Source: Streptomyces sp. GS7 (GTDB lineage Bacteria > Actinomycetota > Actinomycetes > Streptomycetales > Streptomycetaceae). From it: a DNA stretch of 64,000 nt. Within the stretch, counting starts at the first letter, position 1, and each line of letters begins with the position of its first letter. Shown here one piece after another: positions 16,579-24,814 of this stretch. The notes beneath the pieces were generated by a model. That model made no database searches and was not told where the DNA came from. It was given only the letters and a program-made list of their open reading frames with translations. The translations under genes and the position numbers were made by a program. The stretch covers positions 5,387,501-5,451,500 of the forward strand of contig NZ_CP047146.1 in assembly GCF_009834125.1 (NCBI RefSeq). Direction: 5' to 3'.

Positions 16579-17571
16579 TCACGGCGTGATCGTGAGGACC
16601 TCGTCAACCGGCCGGCGCGGCGTGCACGGCCCCTGGGGGCCGTATCCCAGGCGGAGGATCATCTGGACGTAGCCGGTGCCGGAGAGCGGGTCGCGCAGCA
16701 GCCAGCGCAGGTCGGGCCATTCCAGCGGCTGCGTCGCGAAGGAACTGGCGAGCCCCTGGCGGGTGGCGAGGAGCAGCACGCGCTGGAGCGCCTGGCCGGC
16801 GCGGAGCCAGTCGGCGGGCCCGTCGCGGGTGGTGCTGAGGGAGGCCAGTTGCGGCCGCTTCTCGAAGTCGGCGTAGGCGCGGCCGGGGACCGTGCGCCGC
16901 CCTGCGAAGTCCCGTACGGGGGCCGCGCCGCCGCGTTTGGCGGGGCCGAAGGCGTAGTCGGGGACCCCGTCGACGGGCGATGCGGCGGAGGTGTCGCGGG
17001 TCCAGCCGCGCTGTTCGGCCTCCCTGCCGTCGTCCATGCGGTCGTACCCCTCGGCGTGCAGGACGAGGTCCAGTACCGCCTCGCGGTGCGGGGTGGCCAG
17101 GAAGGCCAGCCGCGCCCCTTCGCGGGCCGCCGCTTCCACCAGAGCCGCGCGAAGGCCGTCCGGGATGCGCCGCTCGGTGAACGGATGGCGGCTGGTGTGC
17201 CGGTCGCGGATGGCGCCGTGGAGGCCGGAGAGGGCGACGTCCAGGGGCTCGTACGGTACGTCGAGGCGTACGGCGGCGAGGACCGCGGGGGCGCCCGGGT
17301 CGGGCAGCAGGGTGGTCACCGTCCGGTGTCCGGCATGCGCGGCGGCGGCGCGCAGGTTCAGCAGGGCCGCCCCGCAGCCGAGGTGGAGTCCCCGTGTGGT
17401 GGGGTCGGCGTGCGGCATCGCGCGGTCGAGGTCCGCGGAGAGGGTGATGGTGCGCCGCACCCGGGAGTAGGCGAAGTGCCACGGCTGGGCGTTGTGCATC
17501 GAGGGCGCGGCGGTGGCGTCGGCGACCAGGGACGCGATCGCGGTGTCGTCGAGGGTGGGGTGGGTGAGCAC
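16579..17571 (-). CDS. Acg-like nitroreductase-family protein
   Basis: The product has 330 residues from GTG 17571 with GGGAGG upstream. It matches the Acg branch of the nitroreductase superfamily: APSMHNAQPWHF near residue 22 (flavin-site region), an internal second nitroreductase-like half, and GYGPQGPCTPRRPVDEVL at the C-terminus. Acg proteins of mycobacteria are thought to sequester FMN rather than reduce nitro compounds and are induced in dormancy by DosR. The adjacent CBS protein and the DosR-like box at 17777-17791 support a similar hypoxia or dormancy role here. That role is inferred. Confidence 0.85.
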   Translation of the reverse strand: MLTHPTLDDTAIASLVADATAAPSMHNAQPWHFAYSRVRRTITLSADLDRAMPHADPTTRGLHLGCGAALLNLRAAAAHAGHRTVTTLLPDPGAPAVLAAVRLDVPYEPLDVALSGLHGAIRDRHTSRHPFTERRIPDGLRAALVEAAAREGARLAFLATPHREAVLDLVLHAEGYDRMDDGREAEQRGWTRDTSAASPVDGVPDYAFGPAKRGGAAPVRDFAGRRTVPGRAYADFEKRPQLASLSTTRDGPADWLRAGQALQRVLLLATRQGLASSFATQPLEWPDLRWLLRDPLSGTGYVQMILRLGYGPQGPCTPRRPVDEVLTITP

Positions 17572-17620
17572 CGGGGGCCTCCCGGGCGGATCGGACCGTG
17601 CCGTTACGGGCGCGGTCGGG

Positions 17621-17674
17621 GGAATCGGTGGGGTCGGTGGAATCGGCGGGGTCGGTGGAATCGGCGGGGTCGGT
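17621..17674. repeat. Three tandem copies of an 18-bp unit
   Basis: GGAATCGG(T/C)GGGGTCGGT occurs at 17621-17638, 17639-17656 and 17657-17674. Each unit is itself two related 9-mers. It lies in the nitroreductase 5' region between its start and the upstream box. Confidence 0.85.
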
Positions 17675-17776
17675 GGAACGAACAGGGCCGGTGGATCCGG
17701 CAGGGTCCGTGAACCGGCAGGATCGGCGGATCGGGTGGGGCCACTTCAGCGTGGCGGGGGACCGGCGGCGGCGTCA

Positions 17777-17791
17777 GGGGCCATAGGTCCC
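17777..17791 (-). promoter_or_regulatory. DosR/OsdR-like box, nitroreductase
   Basis: On the minus strand GGGACCTATGGCCCC matches 9 of 10 arm positions of the DosR palindrome GGGAC-N4-GTCCC. It lies 206 bp upstream of the nitroreductase start. Confidence 0.55.
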
Positions 17792-17967
17792 TCGGCCACA
17801 GGCCGGTCGACCTCCAGGACGAGCGGCCCGGTCCCGCCATCCGGCCGCGCCTGCCGCCGGCACCGTGCGGGGCCGGGCTGGTCGGCACCCGACCTGCTCT
17901 CTCCCTCCCCCGCACACCGCGGCGCCCGACCCGGCCGTGGTGTGCCGGAGCCGCGGCGCTGTCTGCG

Positions 17968-18411
17968 TCACCGGGCCTGCGCGGTCCTGCTGGGCGGCTC
18001 GGCCAGCACGCACCACGACACCGCGCCCAGCAGGTCGGACAGCCGCCGGGAGACGTCCATCAGCAGGTCGTCGAGTGCCACCACACCCACCAGCCGCCCT
18101 TGGTCCAGGACAGGCAGCCGGCGGACGGCCGAGCGGCGCATGGTCCGGTACGCGGCGTCCACGTCGTCGCCGGGCCGGACCGCGTGCACGGGCGCCGTCA
18201 TCACCTCGCTGACCGGCGCGGCCGGGCTCCGCTCCGCGGCCAGCCCGCGTACGGTCAGGTCCCGGTCGCTGACCATGCCGAGAACCACCTCGCCGGACAT
18301 CACCACCACGCACCCGACGCTGCGCTGCCGCATCAACCGCGCGGTCTCCAGCAGGGTGGCGTCGGAACGGATCGTGACCACCGGTGTGCGCATCACGTCG
18401 CGAACCTGCAT
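17968..18411 (-). CDS. Tandem CBS-domain protein
   Basis: The product has 147 residues. The ATG at 18411 follows GAGGAGG. Two CBS motifs fill the chain: residues 1-60 (MQVRDVMRTPVVTIRSDATL, then VVLGMVSDRDLTVRGLA) and 68-125 (VSEVMTAPVHAVRPGDDVDA, then RLPVLDQGRLVGVVALDDL). A CBS pair binds adenine nucleotides or SAM and here stands alone without an enzyme or channel domain, so it is probably a small energy-sensing regulator in the cytoplasm. Stand-alone CBS proteins are common in dormancy regulons together with nitroreductases. The DosR-like box at 18495-18509 fits that. Confidence 0.92.
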   Translation of the reverse strand: MQVRDVMRTPVVTIRSDATLLETARLMRQRSVGCVVVMSGEVVLGMVSDRDLTVRGLAAERSPAAPVSEVMTAPVHAVRPGDDVDAAYRTMRRSAVRRLPVLDQGRLVGVVALDDLLMDVSRRLSDLLGAVSWCVLAEPPSRTAQAR

Positions 18412-18859
18412 GACGGGCCTCCTCACCGGCTCGCACCCACTCTCTCGCGCACACCCGGACCGGGCTGTGGGCCGGTCGTCCCCGCCAGGGGCCGAAGGGC
18501 CCATGTCCCCCTGCCCGCGTGCGCTTCCGGCCCGGCCGCCGTCCGCCGACGGTCCAGCCACCCCTCGGCACCCACTGGGTCCGCGACAGGGGTACCGGCG
18601 GCCCTACTCCGTCCCCGTACGTCGCCAGCGGATCATGACCCCACGTACGACGTGCACGGCCTCGCTCTGCCAGGCAGCGGCGGGCAGGTGCCGGCGCGCT
18701 CATCCGCGCGGTCGGGCACGCGGCCGCCGTCGATCCTGCCCCGGGTGAAACAGACAGCGGCCACGACGCAACCCCGGGCGCCGGCCCGGCTCCCCCCACC
18801 CGCACCGTCCCGCGATCCGGGCCGTGCCTGGGGATTCGGCTGCGAAGCGACACCCTGTC
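18412..18859. other. Upstream region of CBS gene
   Basis: A 448-bp stretch with no convincing gene. It holds the DosR/OsdR-like box at 18495-18509; the remainder shows no repeat or hairpin I would call. Confidence 0.5.
18495..18509 (-). promoter_or_regulatory. DosR/OsdR-like box, CBS gene
   Basis: On the minus strand GGGACATGGGCCCTT matches 8 of 10 arm positions of GGGAC-N4-GTCCC. It lies 83 bp upstream of the CBS-protein start, a normal activator distance. Confidence 0.55.
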
Positions 18860-19222
18860 CTACGCAGCGTGGGCAGCGTCGAGGAACCCCAGCAGCACAG
18901 CGGCTTCCCCACGGAGTTGCGCAGCTCGGCCAGCGTGCGCGGGCGCAGTCAACTGCGCTGCGATCTCCAGTCGTTCGGCGGCCTCGGCACGCACGATCTC
19001 CGCCACTGTGTGCTCGCTCAGCTCACGTCGCGCCACCTCGGTGGCGCCGACACCGACCGGCGAGTGCTCCAGCGCCAAGCCACGCAGCGCGGCCTCGTCC
19101 ACGGGCACCGCCTCAGCGTTGTCCAGCGCGGCAAGCGTTGCGCGCAGCGCGCTCACCGCGGCCTTGTCGCGGGCACGAATCGCTTCCAGCAGGGCCTGAC
19201 GCATCCGAAGACGTAGGGACAT
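18860..19222 (-). CDS. GatB/YqeY-domain protein
   Basis: The product has 120 residues. The ATG at 19222 gives MSLRLRMRQALLEAIRARDK, the usual YqeY beginning, followed by ALRATLAALDNAEA and a helical tail (VAEIVRAEAAERLEIAAQL). The domain is shared with the tail of GatB amidotransferase subunits and binds tRNA there; the function of the stand-alone protein is unknown. There is no ribosome-binding site. A good promoter (TTGTGG, 17 bp, TAGGGT) ends seven bases before the ATG, so translation from a leaderless mRNA is expected, which also supports this start over upstream ones. Confidence 0.88.
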   Translation of the reverse strand: MSLRLRMRQALLEAIRARDKAAVSALRATLAALDNAEAVPVDEAALRGLALEHSPVGVGATEVARRELSEHTVAEIVRAEAAERLEIAAQLTAPAHAGRAAQLRGEAAVLLGFLDAAHAA

Positions 19223-19229
19223 GCCGCAG

Positions 19230-19258
19230 ACCCTAGAGCCGCCTCCCTGCCCCCACAA
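19230..19258 (-). promoter_or_regulatory. Promoter of leaderless YqeY-like gene
   Basis: Minus-strand TTGTGG (19258-19253), a 17-bp spacer and TAGGGT (19235-19230) lie directly upstream; seven bases separate the -10 box from the start codon. Confidence 0.7.
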
Positions 19259-19342
19259 CGGAATATCCCTACACCACGGGCACCCCGCCAACCGCGACGT
19301 TCGGAACCGGGACGCCTCCCGAACACGGGGCAGGAGGATGCG

Positions 19343-20017
19343 TCAGCAGGGCGTACCCTGCCCCAATTTCCTGGCCCAGTCGTGCAGTTCGGGTTCGGCC
19401 AGGCTGGCGCCCAGCCAGTCGTGGTCGAGGTCGACTCCGGGAAGGGACGGTACGACCGCGACGTAGAGCCCGGCGGCTCGCGCCGAGGCGATGCCCGTGG
19501 CCGAATCCTCGAAGGCGACGGAACGGTTCGGGGCCGCACCGAGTGCCTCGCATGCCGTGAGGTAGAGCTCTGGTGCGGGCTTGGGGATGCGTACCTCGTC
19601 GGCGGCGAACGAGTGGGTGAAGTAGTCGGCGAGGCCGGCCGACCGCAGTGCCGCGTCCAGCAGTTCGCGGGGGCTGTTGCTGGCCACGGCGATGGGGACG
19701 GCTGCCCGGCAGGCACGCACCAGTTCCACCGCCCCGGGGAGGGCAGCGGCCCCTCGGGAAAGCTCCTTACGGACTCTTTCGACGAGTTCGGCGGCGAGTT
19801 CGGGGCCGGCGCCCGGGCACCCGAGGTACTGGGCCATGGCCTCGCCGGCGTCCTCCACGGTGCGTCCGATGACCAGGGCCTTCTGCGCGGGACCGAAGGG
19901 ATGGCCGTGCGCCGCGAAGACGGCGGTTTCCGCGATGGTCCAGCGGGCTTCAGTGTCGACCAGCAGGCCGTCGCAGTCGAAGACCACGGCCTCGGTGCCG
20001 GTGGGGAGCGAGCACAT
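19343..20017 (-). CDS. HAD-superfamily phosphatase/phosphomutase
   Basis: The product has 224 residues. The ATG at 20017 follows AAAGGAC. All four HAD motifs are present: DCDGLLVDTE (residue 14, nucleophile Asp), VASNSPRE, RIPKPAPELYL (Lys) and AFEDSATGIASARAAG (acidic pair). The helical cap between motifs I and II marks subfamily IA, close to beta-phosphoglucomutase and 2-deoxyglucose-6-phosphatase types. The substrate is probably a small sugar phosphate but cannot be named. It follows the LysE-family gene on the same strand after 83 bp and may be co-transcribed. Confidence 0.9.
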   Translation of the reverse strand: MCSLPTGTEAVVFDCDGLLVDTEARWTIAETAVFAAHGHPFGPAQKALVIGRTVEDAGEAMAQYLGCPGAGPELAAELVERVRKELSRGAAALPGAVELVRACRAAVPIAVASNSPRELLDAALRSAGLADYFTHSFAADEVRIPKPAPELYLTACEALGAAPNRSVAFEDSATGIASARAAGLYVAVVPSLPGVDLDHDWLGASLAEPELHDWARKLGQGTPC

Positions 20018-20100
20018 GCGGATGTCCTTTCGTTTCGGGTGATGCGCGGGGTGCCGCTTCCACAGCCGTCGGTGGCCTTGCGATGACGTCGCCCGGTGCC

Positions 20101-20772
20101 TCACTGCCCGAGTGCGAGCCGGATGCCGAAGGCGGCGATGACCGTGCCGGTGACGCGGTCCAGGCAGCGGCGGGCCGAGGGCCGTTGCAGGCGGTCTCGG
20201 AGGAGGCGTGCGAAGGCGATCAGCGCACAGGCCCAGACGACGGCCAGGAGGATGTGCACGCCGGCCAGGAGCATGCCTGCAGCGAGGGACGAGGCGCCGG
20301 CGGGGATGAACTGCGGCAGCACCGCAACGTAGAACGCGCCCATCTTCGGGTTGAGGAGATTGGTGACGACCCCCTGCCGCCAGCCGCCGAGCAGGGTGTC
20401 GCCGGCGCCCTTCCCGGCCTGGGTCCGGGCCACGGTCGCGCCCCCGGCTGCCGCTGTCCGCGAGATCTCGCGCGATGAGCGACGCCGGGTGGCCCACAGC
20501 AGCCTGCCGCCCATCCACACCAGGTACGCGGCTCCGACCCACCGAAGAATCTCGTATGCGAGGTGAGACGCGGTCAGCAGTGCGGTCACGCCGAGCGCGG
20601 TGAGCGCGCCCCAGACCAGCGTGCCGCATTGGATGCCGAGGACCACGCCCCAGGCGCGACGGCGGTGCCCGAGCGCCGCGGTGCGCAGGATGAGTGCGGT
20701 ATCCAGTCCGGGAGTGAGCGTGAGGAGTCCCACTATCAGGGCGAAGGTCCCTATTGCGTCCAGGGTGATCAT
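20101..20772 (-). CDS. LysE/RhtB-family amino-acid exporter
   Basis: The product has 223 residues from ATG 20772. Features: five to six hydrophobic segments, the family segment LTLTPGLDTALILRTAALGHRRRAWGVVLGIQCG near the N-terminus, and WRQGVVTNLLNPKMGAFYVAVLPQF in the middle, both typical of Rht/LysE exporters of amino acids or related metabolites. There is no Shine-Dalgarno sequence; TAGGGT at 20786-20781 lies eight bases before the ATG, with TGGACG 17 bp further upstream, again suggesting a leaderless mRNA. Substrate unknown. The plus-strand region beyond its start carries a truncated exporter. Confidence 0.92.
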   Translation of the reverse strand: MITLDAIGTFALIVGLLTLTPGLDTALILRTAALGHRRRAWGVVLGIQCGTLVWGALTALGVTALLTASHLAYEILRWVGAAYLVWMGGRLLWATRRRSSREISRTAAAGGATVARTQAGKGAGDTLLGGWRQGVVTNLLNPKMGAFYVAVLPQFIPAGASSLAAGMLLAGVHILLAVVWACALIAFARLLRDRLQRPSARRCLDRVTGTVIAAFGIRLALGQ

Positions 20773-20981
20773 GAGCGATCACCCTAGGTCGGGAGCCACG
20801 CAACGTCCATATTCCTGCCCGCAATCGGGCAGGAACTGCAGTGTTCCAGGAGGGTGTCACCACCTGGCCGGCACCTGCACGCGGGCGGCGGACGCGGCAG
20901 CGGGGCCGTTGGCACTGGTGATCCGACGTCGCCGCCGGAACCAGCCCGGCCCGCTCGCCGACTCCTGGCAGGAGGCCGCGG

Positions 20982-21341
20982 ATGACCGCACTGACCACGC
21001 TGGGCCTGGGGCCGCTCATTCCGCTCGGCGAGGCGCTGCCGCCACCCGAGGTGGCCTGGCGACTCGCCCTCGTCGGCGTCGGCATGGGTCTCCACGGCGG
21101 CCCGACGCAGGCACTGGTGCTGGGCGCCGCGCCGCCCGGCCGGGCGGCCACCGCCGCCTCGACCCTCCAACTGTCCCGCCCACTGGGCTTCGCCCTCGGC
21201 CCGGTCCCGGCCGCTGCCGTCTGGGGGCTCGCGGGCCAGGCCCACGGCGTACGGGCCGGGATCGCGTTCGCCGCGACGGCGGCCGGGCCGGCCGTGCCCC
21301 TGCTCACCCTCCGACGTCAGCCCTCCACCACGGCCGGCTGA
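20982..21341 (+). pseudogene. C-terminal remnant of an MFS exporter
   Basis: These 119 residues read like the last three to four transmembrane helices of a DHA2-type MFS protein: LALVGVGMGLHGGPTQALVL, then AATAASTLQLSRPLGFALG, then a final helix and a basic tail. The N-terminal 300 or more residues, with motifs A to C, are missing. Upstream DNA in all frames shows no matching sequence, although a GGAGG happens to precede the ATG. It is probably a deletion remnant; a functional small membrane protein is possible but less likely. Confidence 0.55.
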
Positions 21342-21548
21342 ACCACTCTTCTCCCGCCGCGAGTTCCGACGACATCCCACTCGGCCCGCACCGAAGCCAC
21401 AACGACCGCAGCCGTACACTCTTCCACGCTCTTCCGTTCGCTCGAACGCGTTACGCGCTGGGACCAGCGCCGCCGCTTGCGGCTGGTATCACGGTTGCCA
21501 CCGGTGCCCCGACCAGCGCCGGCGGATCCGCAAGTGAGGCCCACCACG

Positions 21549-22091
21549 ATGCTCCTGTTGACCTTCGGCCACGGCACCGCCACCGCGGCAGAGATGGCGC
21601 GCCTGTTGCAGCACGCCGAGGTGCGCCGCCTGGTCGACGTGCGGACGGCTCCCGGCAGCCGCCACAACCCCGACGCCGGCCGCGACACCATGGCGCGGTG
21701 GCTGCCACAGGCAGGTATCACCTACCGCTGGGACAAACGCCTCGGCGGCTGGCGAACAGCACGCCCGGATACGCCCGACACCGCGCTGCGCAACCAGGCG
21801 TTCGCGGGGTACGCCGCACACATGCGCTCGCCGGAGTTCCTGGCCGCGACGGAGGAGCTGCTCGCCGAGGCCGACGTGGAACGCACCGCGGTCATGTGCG
21901 CCGAGTCCGTGTGGTGGCGCTGCCATCGCAGACTGATCGCCGACTTCCTCGTCCTGGCCCGCCGGGCCCAGGTGCTGCACCTGATGCACGACGGCAGGCT
22001 GCGCCCACATCCGGTCAGCCCGGAGGCCCGGCTGCTGCCCGGGCAACAGCTGCTCGTCTACGACGCGGGCCAGGAACCGCTCCCCGGTTGA
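21549..22091 (+). CDS. DUF488 protein
   Basis: The product has 180 residues. The ATG at 21549 (TGAGG nine bases upstream) gives MLLLTFGHGTATAAEMARLL, the usual DUF488 start; the frame extends upstream without similarity. Conserved features follow: VDVRTAPGSRHNP, YRWDKRLGGW and the C-x2-E-x6-CHR signature (CAESVWWRCHRRLIADFL). The conserved cysteines and histidine suggest a redox or metal site, but no activity is established for the family. It is convergent with a small membrane-protein gene. Confidence 0.9.
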   Translation: MLLLTFGHGTATAAEMARLLQHAEVRRLVDVRTAPGSRHNPDAGRDTMARWLPQAGITYRWDKRLGGWRTARPDTPDTALRNQAFAGYAAHMRSPEFLAATEELLAEADVERTAVMCAESVWWRCHRRLIADFLVLARRAQVLHLMHDGRLRPHPVSPEARLLPGQQLLVYDAGQEPLPG

Positions 22092-22140
22092 CTCGGCCGG
22101 CCTCCCGGCTTGCCGGCGGCTTGGCGTGCGGTACGGGAGG

Positions 22141-22569
22141 TCAGGCGGTCAGGACGCTGATGCCCAGGGCGAGCAGGCTGAGGACTTTGATGGTTTCGGT
22201 GGCCACGTAGAACAGGTGGGCACGGGAGCGCGGGAGGGCTTCACCTGCGAGCACCCGGTCCGAACGGCGGTTGAGACGGGGCCGGATCGCGGCGAGTTGC
22301 ACGGCCGGCAGCAACGCGGAACCGGCGGTGAGCGCGCCCACGGACGCGGGAGGGCCGCCGAGCGCCACGGCGGCGATCAGGACGAGGGCGAGCAGGGCCT
22401 CGACCAGGTTGAGCGCCCGGAAGACGAGGCGGCCGATGCCGAGGCCGATGGGAATGGTCACGCCGGGTGCCCGGAACTTCAACGGCGCCTCCAGGAAGGA
22501 GATCGCCAGGACCATCCCGAGCCAGACGAAGGTGACCGCAGTGGCTACGGCGGCCGAGGTGGCGTTCAT
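22141..22569 (-). CDS. Small integral membrane protein, unknown
   Basis: The product has 142 residues from ATG 22569 with GGAAGGAC upstream. Four transmembrane helices are visible: VTFVWLGMVLAISFLEAPL, LVEALLALVLIAAVAL, TAGSALLPAVQLAAI and IKVLSLLALGISVL. The first helix contains an acidic residue followed by PLKFRAPG, a conserved-looking loop. It resembles an uncharacterised actinobacterial membrane-protein family; I cannot name a function. It is divergent from the cupin gene, with 210 bp between the starts. Confidence 0.85.
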   Translation of the reverse strand: MNATSAAVATAVTFVWLGMVLAISFLEAPLKFRAPGVTIPIGLGIGRLVFRALNLVEALLALVLIAAVALGGPPASVGALTAGSALLPAVQLAAIRPRLNRRSDRVLAGEALPRSRAHLFYVATETIKVLSLLALGISVLTA

Positions 22570-22779
22570 GGTGTGCGCTGTCCTTCCTTTCGCGGCCCGG
22601 CCTCCGCACGGCCAGGCCAAATACACATGCTAGATTCGCATTTGAGAGGGCTGCCGGCCGTGTGGATCGCGTCACCGACTCGGCGTCTTCGCCGCGAGGC
22701 GTACGTTGGCTCGACCTGGCCTGGCCGGCCCGAGACCGGCCCGGGACGGCCGCATGCACGTTTGAGACGGTGGTAATTC

Positions 22780-23181
22780 ATGACTGACTCACACATCGAC
22801 CCCGCCGGGCCGGCCGGCGCGCGGTTCCCGCGAGTCCTGTGCGATACCGGGCTGCTCGCAGCCGCCGGCTCCGCGCCGGCCGGCGCGCTCTGGCGGCTGG
22901 CCGAACCCGGGCGGCAACTCGACGCCAACCTCGTCCGCATCCCGCCCGAGGGACGCATCGACACGCACACCGAGCCCGACCTCGACGTCCTCCTGCTCGT
23001 CGTCGCGGGCGACGGCACCCTGGGGACGACACAGGCCGCCCAACCACTCGCCCCAGGCAGCCTCACCTGGCTCCCGCACGGCACCGCCCGTAGCCTCACC
23101 GCGGGCAAGGACGGCATGTCCTACCTGACGGTCCACCGCCGCCGCCCCGGCATGCAGATCCGCAACCGGCCCCAGAAGTGA
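22780..23181 (+). CDS. Small cupin-like protein
   Basis: The product has 133 residues from ATG 22780 with GGTGG upstream. The chain looks like a single cupin barrel: RIPPEGRIDTHTEPDLDVLLLVVAGDG corresponds to cupin motif 1, with one His and several acidic residues, and LAPGSLTWLPHGTARSL to motif 2. Metal ligands are only partly conserved, as in non-enzymatic or sensor cupins. No signal peptide. Function unknown. It lies 166 bp before the ferritin-like gene on the same strand but need not be linked to it. Confidence 0.82.
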   Translation: MTDSHIDPAGPAGARFPRVLCDTGLLAAAGSAPAGALWRLAEPGRQLDANLVRIPPEGRIDTHTEPDLDVLLLVVAGDGTLGTTQAAQPLAPGSLTWLPHGTARSLTAGKDGMSYLTVHRRRPGMQIRNRPQK

Positions 23182-23347
23182 ACTGCGGTGCCACGGCGCT
23201 GCGCCGACTGGACCGACAGGGTGGTCGATGCGGCGGCTGACGCCGCGCACCCCGGGAACGGTGGTGGCGGCTGCTAATTTCGCGAACTGTCCGAGGGACC
23301 CGGGGAACTGCAGTCGAGCAGGGCCATGGTTGTGAGCGGAGGCACCG

Positions 23348-24505
23348 GTGACTGACGCGAGGGAAGGTCCGGACACACTGCCAGGCACCTGCTTCAAACG
23401 CCGAAGCTTCCTGGCATCAGCCGCCTTTGCAGCCGCCGCCCCCGTCTCGGCCGCCCGTGCCGCCCAGGCTGCCGAACCGCCGGCGGGCAGCTCTCCCACC
23501 GCACCCCACCGCGGCTCCGTCGGACACCTCCTCGCCGTCCCCGAAGAGGCCCGCGGGGTGGACTGGATCAGGTCGGCCCTCCAGGTGGCCGTGCAACTCG
23601 AACTTTCCACCATCCCCGCCTACTTGTGTGGCTGGTGGTCCGTCAAGGACCGCGGCGGCGAGGTCGCCCGGTTGATCCGACGCATCGTCCTCGACGAGAT
23701 GTACCACTTGGGAGTGGTGTCCAACTTGCTCGTGGCGGTGGGCGGGCGACCGAGAATCAGGGACGCGGCACCCACCTACCCCGGCCCGCTGCCCGGGGGT
23801 GTGCGCGCCGGAGTGACCGTATATCTGTCAGGTCTCACCAAGTCACTCGTGCACGACGTGATGATGGCGATCGAGGCGCCCGAAGTCCCGCTCGCCCAGG
23901 GCACGAACAACTCACCCACCATCGGCGGGTTCTACGGCGAACTGCAGAAGGCGTTCCGGACCGCGGCTCCCGAACTGTCCACTCGCGGACAACTGTCCGG
24001 CTACATCGGCTCGGACGACCTGAGGCCGGTCGAGAACCTCGACGACGTCGAACGCTCCATGGAGATCGTGAAGGAGCAGGGCGAGGGCACCGCCAGTTCC
24101 CCGTCCAACACCTTCGAGGACGACCATCCGGCCCACTACTACGCCTTCAGCGAGATCTACCACGGGCAGCGGCTGCACAACGTGAGCGGCAAATGGGAGT
24201 TCACCGGCTCGGCCGTGCCCTTCCCGGACGTCCGCCCCATGGCCCGAGTACCGGCCGACGGCTGGCCCCACCCCCCGACGGACGTGCAGCGACTCCTGGA
24301 GCGCTTCGACTCCACCTACCACGCCGTGCTCGACTCCCTCGACCGGGCCTGGGTCGGCGACGGCCACAGCGCATTGAGCGCGGCGGTCCACTCCATGCGC
24401 GGGCTGGAGGACCCTGCCGTGGAACTGATGGGGATCGCGATCCCCGACGCCCCGGGCACCTACGGCCCCCAGTTCCGCCCACCCCCACCACCCCGGGCCA
24501 CCTGA
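23348..24505 (+). CDS. Tat-exported ferritin-like protein (iminophenyl-pyruvate dimer synthase-type domain)
   Basis: The product has 385 residues from GTG 23348 with GGAGG upstream. Residues 14-45 form a twin-arginine signal (FKRRSFLASAAFAAAAPVSA). The mature protein begins with LQVAVQLELSTIPAYLCGWW and IRRIVLDEMYHLGVVSNLLVAVGG. The Glu and Glu-x2-His of these helices fit the ferritin-like di-iron fold found in VioB/RebD-type iminophenyl-pyruvate dimer synthases and in many stand-alone proteins of unknown role. Export of a folded metalloprotein by Tat is consistent. The C-terminus is proline-rich. The partner and substrate are unknown. The next gene on the strand, 309 bp on, encodes a DUF362-SRPBCC fusion. 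Confidence 0.85.
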   Translation: MTDAREGPDTLPGTCFKRRSFLASAAFAAAAPVSAARAAQAAEPPAGSSPTAPHRGSVGHLLAVPEEARGVDWIRSALQVAVQLELSTIPAYLCGWWSVKDRGGEVARLIRRIVLDEMYHLGVVSNLLVAVGGRPRIRDAAPTYPGPLPGGVRAGVTVYLSGLTKSLVHDVMMAIEAPEVPLAQGTNNSPTIGGFYGELQKAFRTAAPELSTRGQLSGYIGSDDLRPVENLDDVERSMEIVKEQGEGTASSPSNTFEDDHPAHYYAFSEIYHGQRLHNVSGKWEFTGSAVPFPDVRPMARVPADGWPHPPTDVQRLLERFDSTYHAVLDSLDRAWVGDGHSALSAAVHSMRGLEDPAVELMGIAIPDAPGTYGPQFRPPPPPRAT

Positions 24506-24814
24506 CGGACCTGTCCTGCAGCGCGTCTTCGCTTCCGCCGGGCCTTCGTGCCCGCCGGAACCAAGTACCGCAACCACGTGGTCGGGTGAGGGCGTCAGGG
24601 CTCTGCCAGGGGTGCCCAACCGGCAGTTCACCTGCCACGCTCGCGTACCGCCGGCCCGACGACGATCCGGGTCTGCCACGAGCGCGTCCTCCCACCCATC
24701 CCCCTCAAGTCCAGTAGAATCCGGTTTGTACCTGTTCGGTCGTTTTACGACAGGTGACGCTGGGCCGACCGGGCGCACCGTTGAACGACGCGCCCCTGGG
24801 CGGAGGCCATCAAG
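24506..24814. other. Promoter region of DUF362-SRPBCC / SDR operon
   Basis: A 309-bp gene-free stretch. The A/T-richest part of the area (24715-24755) contains a good -10 box and an inverted repeat. Confidence 0.55.
24715..24755 (+). promoter_or_regulatory. -10 box and inverted repeat before DUF362 gene
   Basis: TAGAAT (24715-24720) is a near-consensus -10 box. Just downstream ACCTGT (24730-24735) and ACAGGT (24750-24755) form perfect arms with a 14-base centre. This position would allow repression at the transcript start; no local repressor gene is obvious. Confidence 0.5.

Larger units (their letters stand above)
17572..17967. other. Upstream region of nitroreductase gene
   Basis: A 396-bp gene-free stretch between two minus-strand genes. 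It contains an 18-bp tandem repeat (17621-17674) and a DosR/OsdR-like box (17777-17791). Confidence 0.6.
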
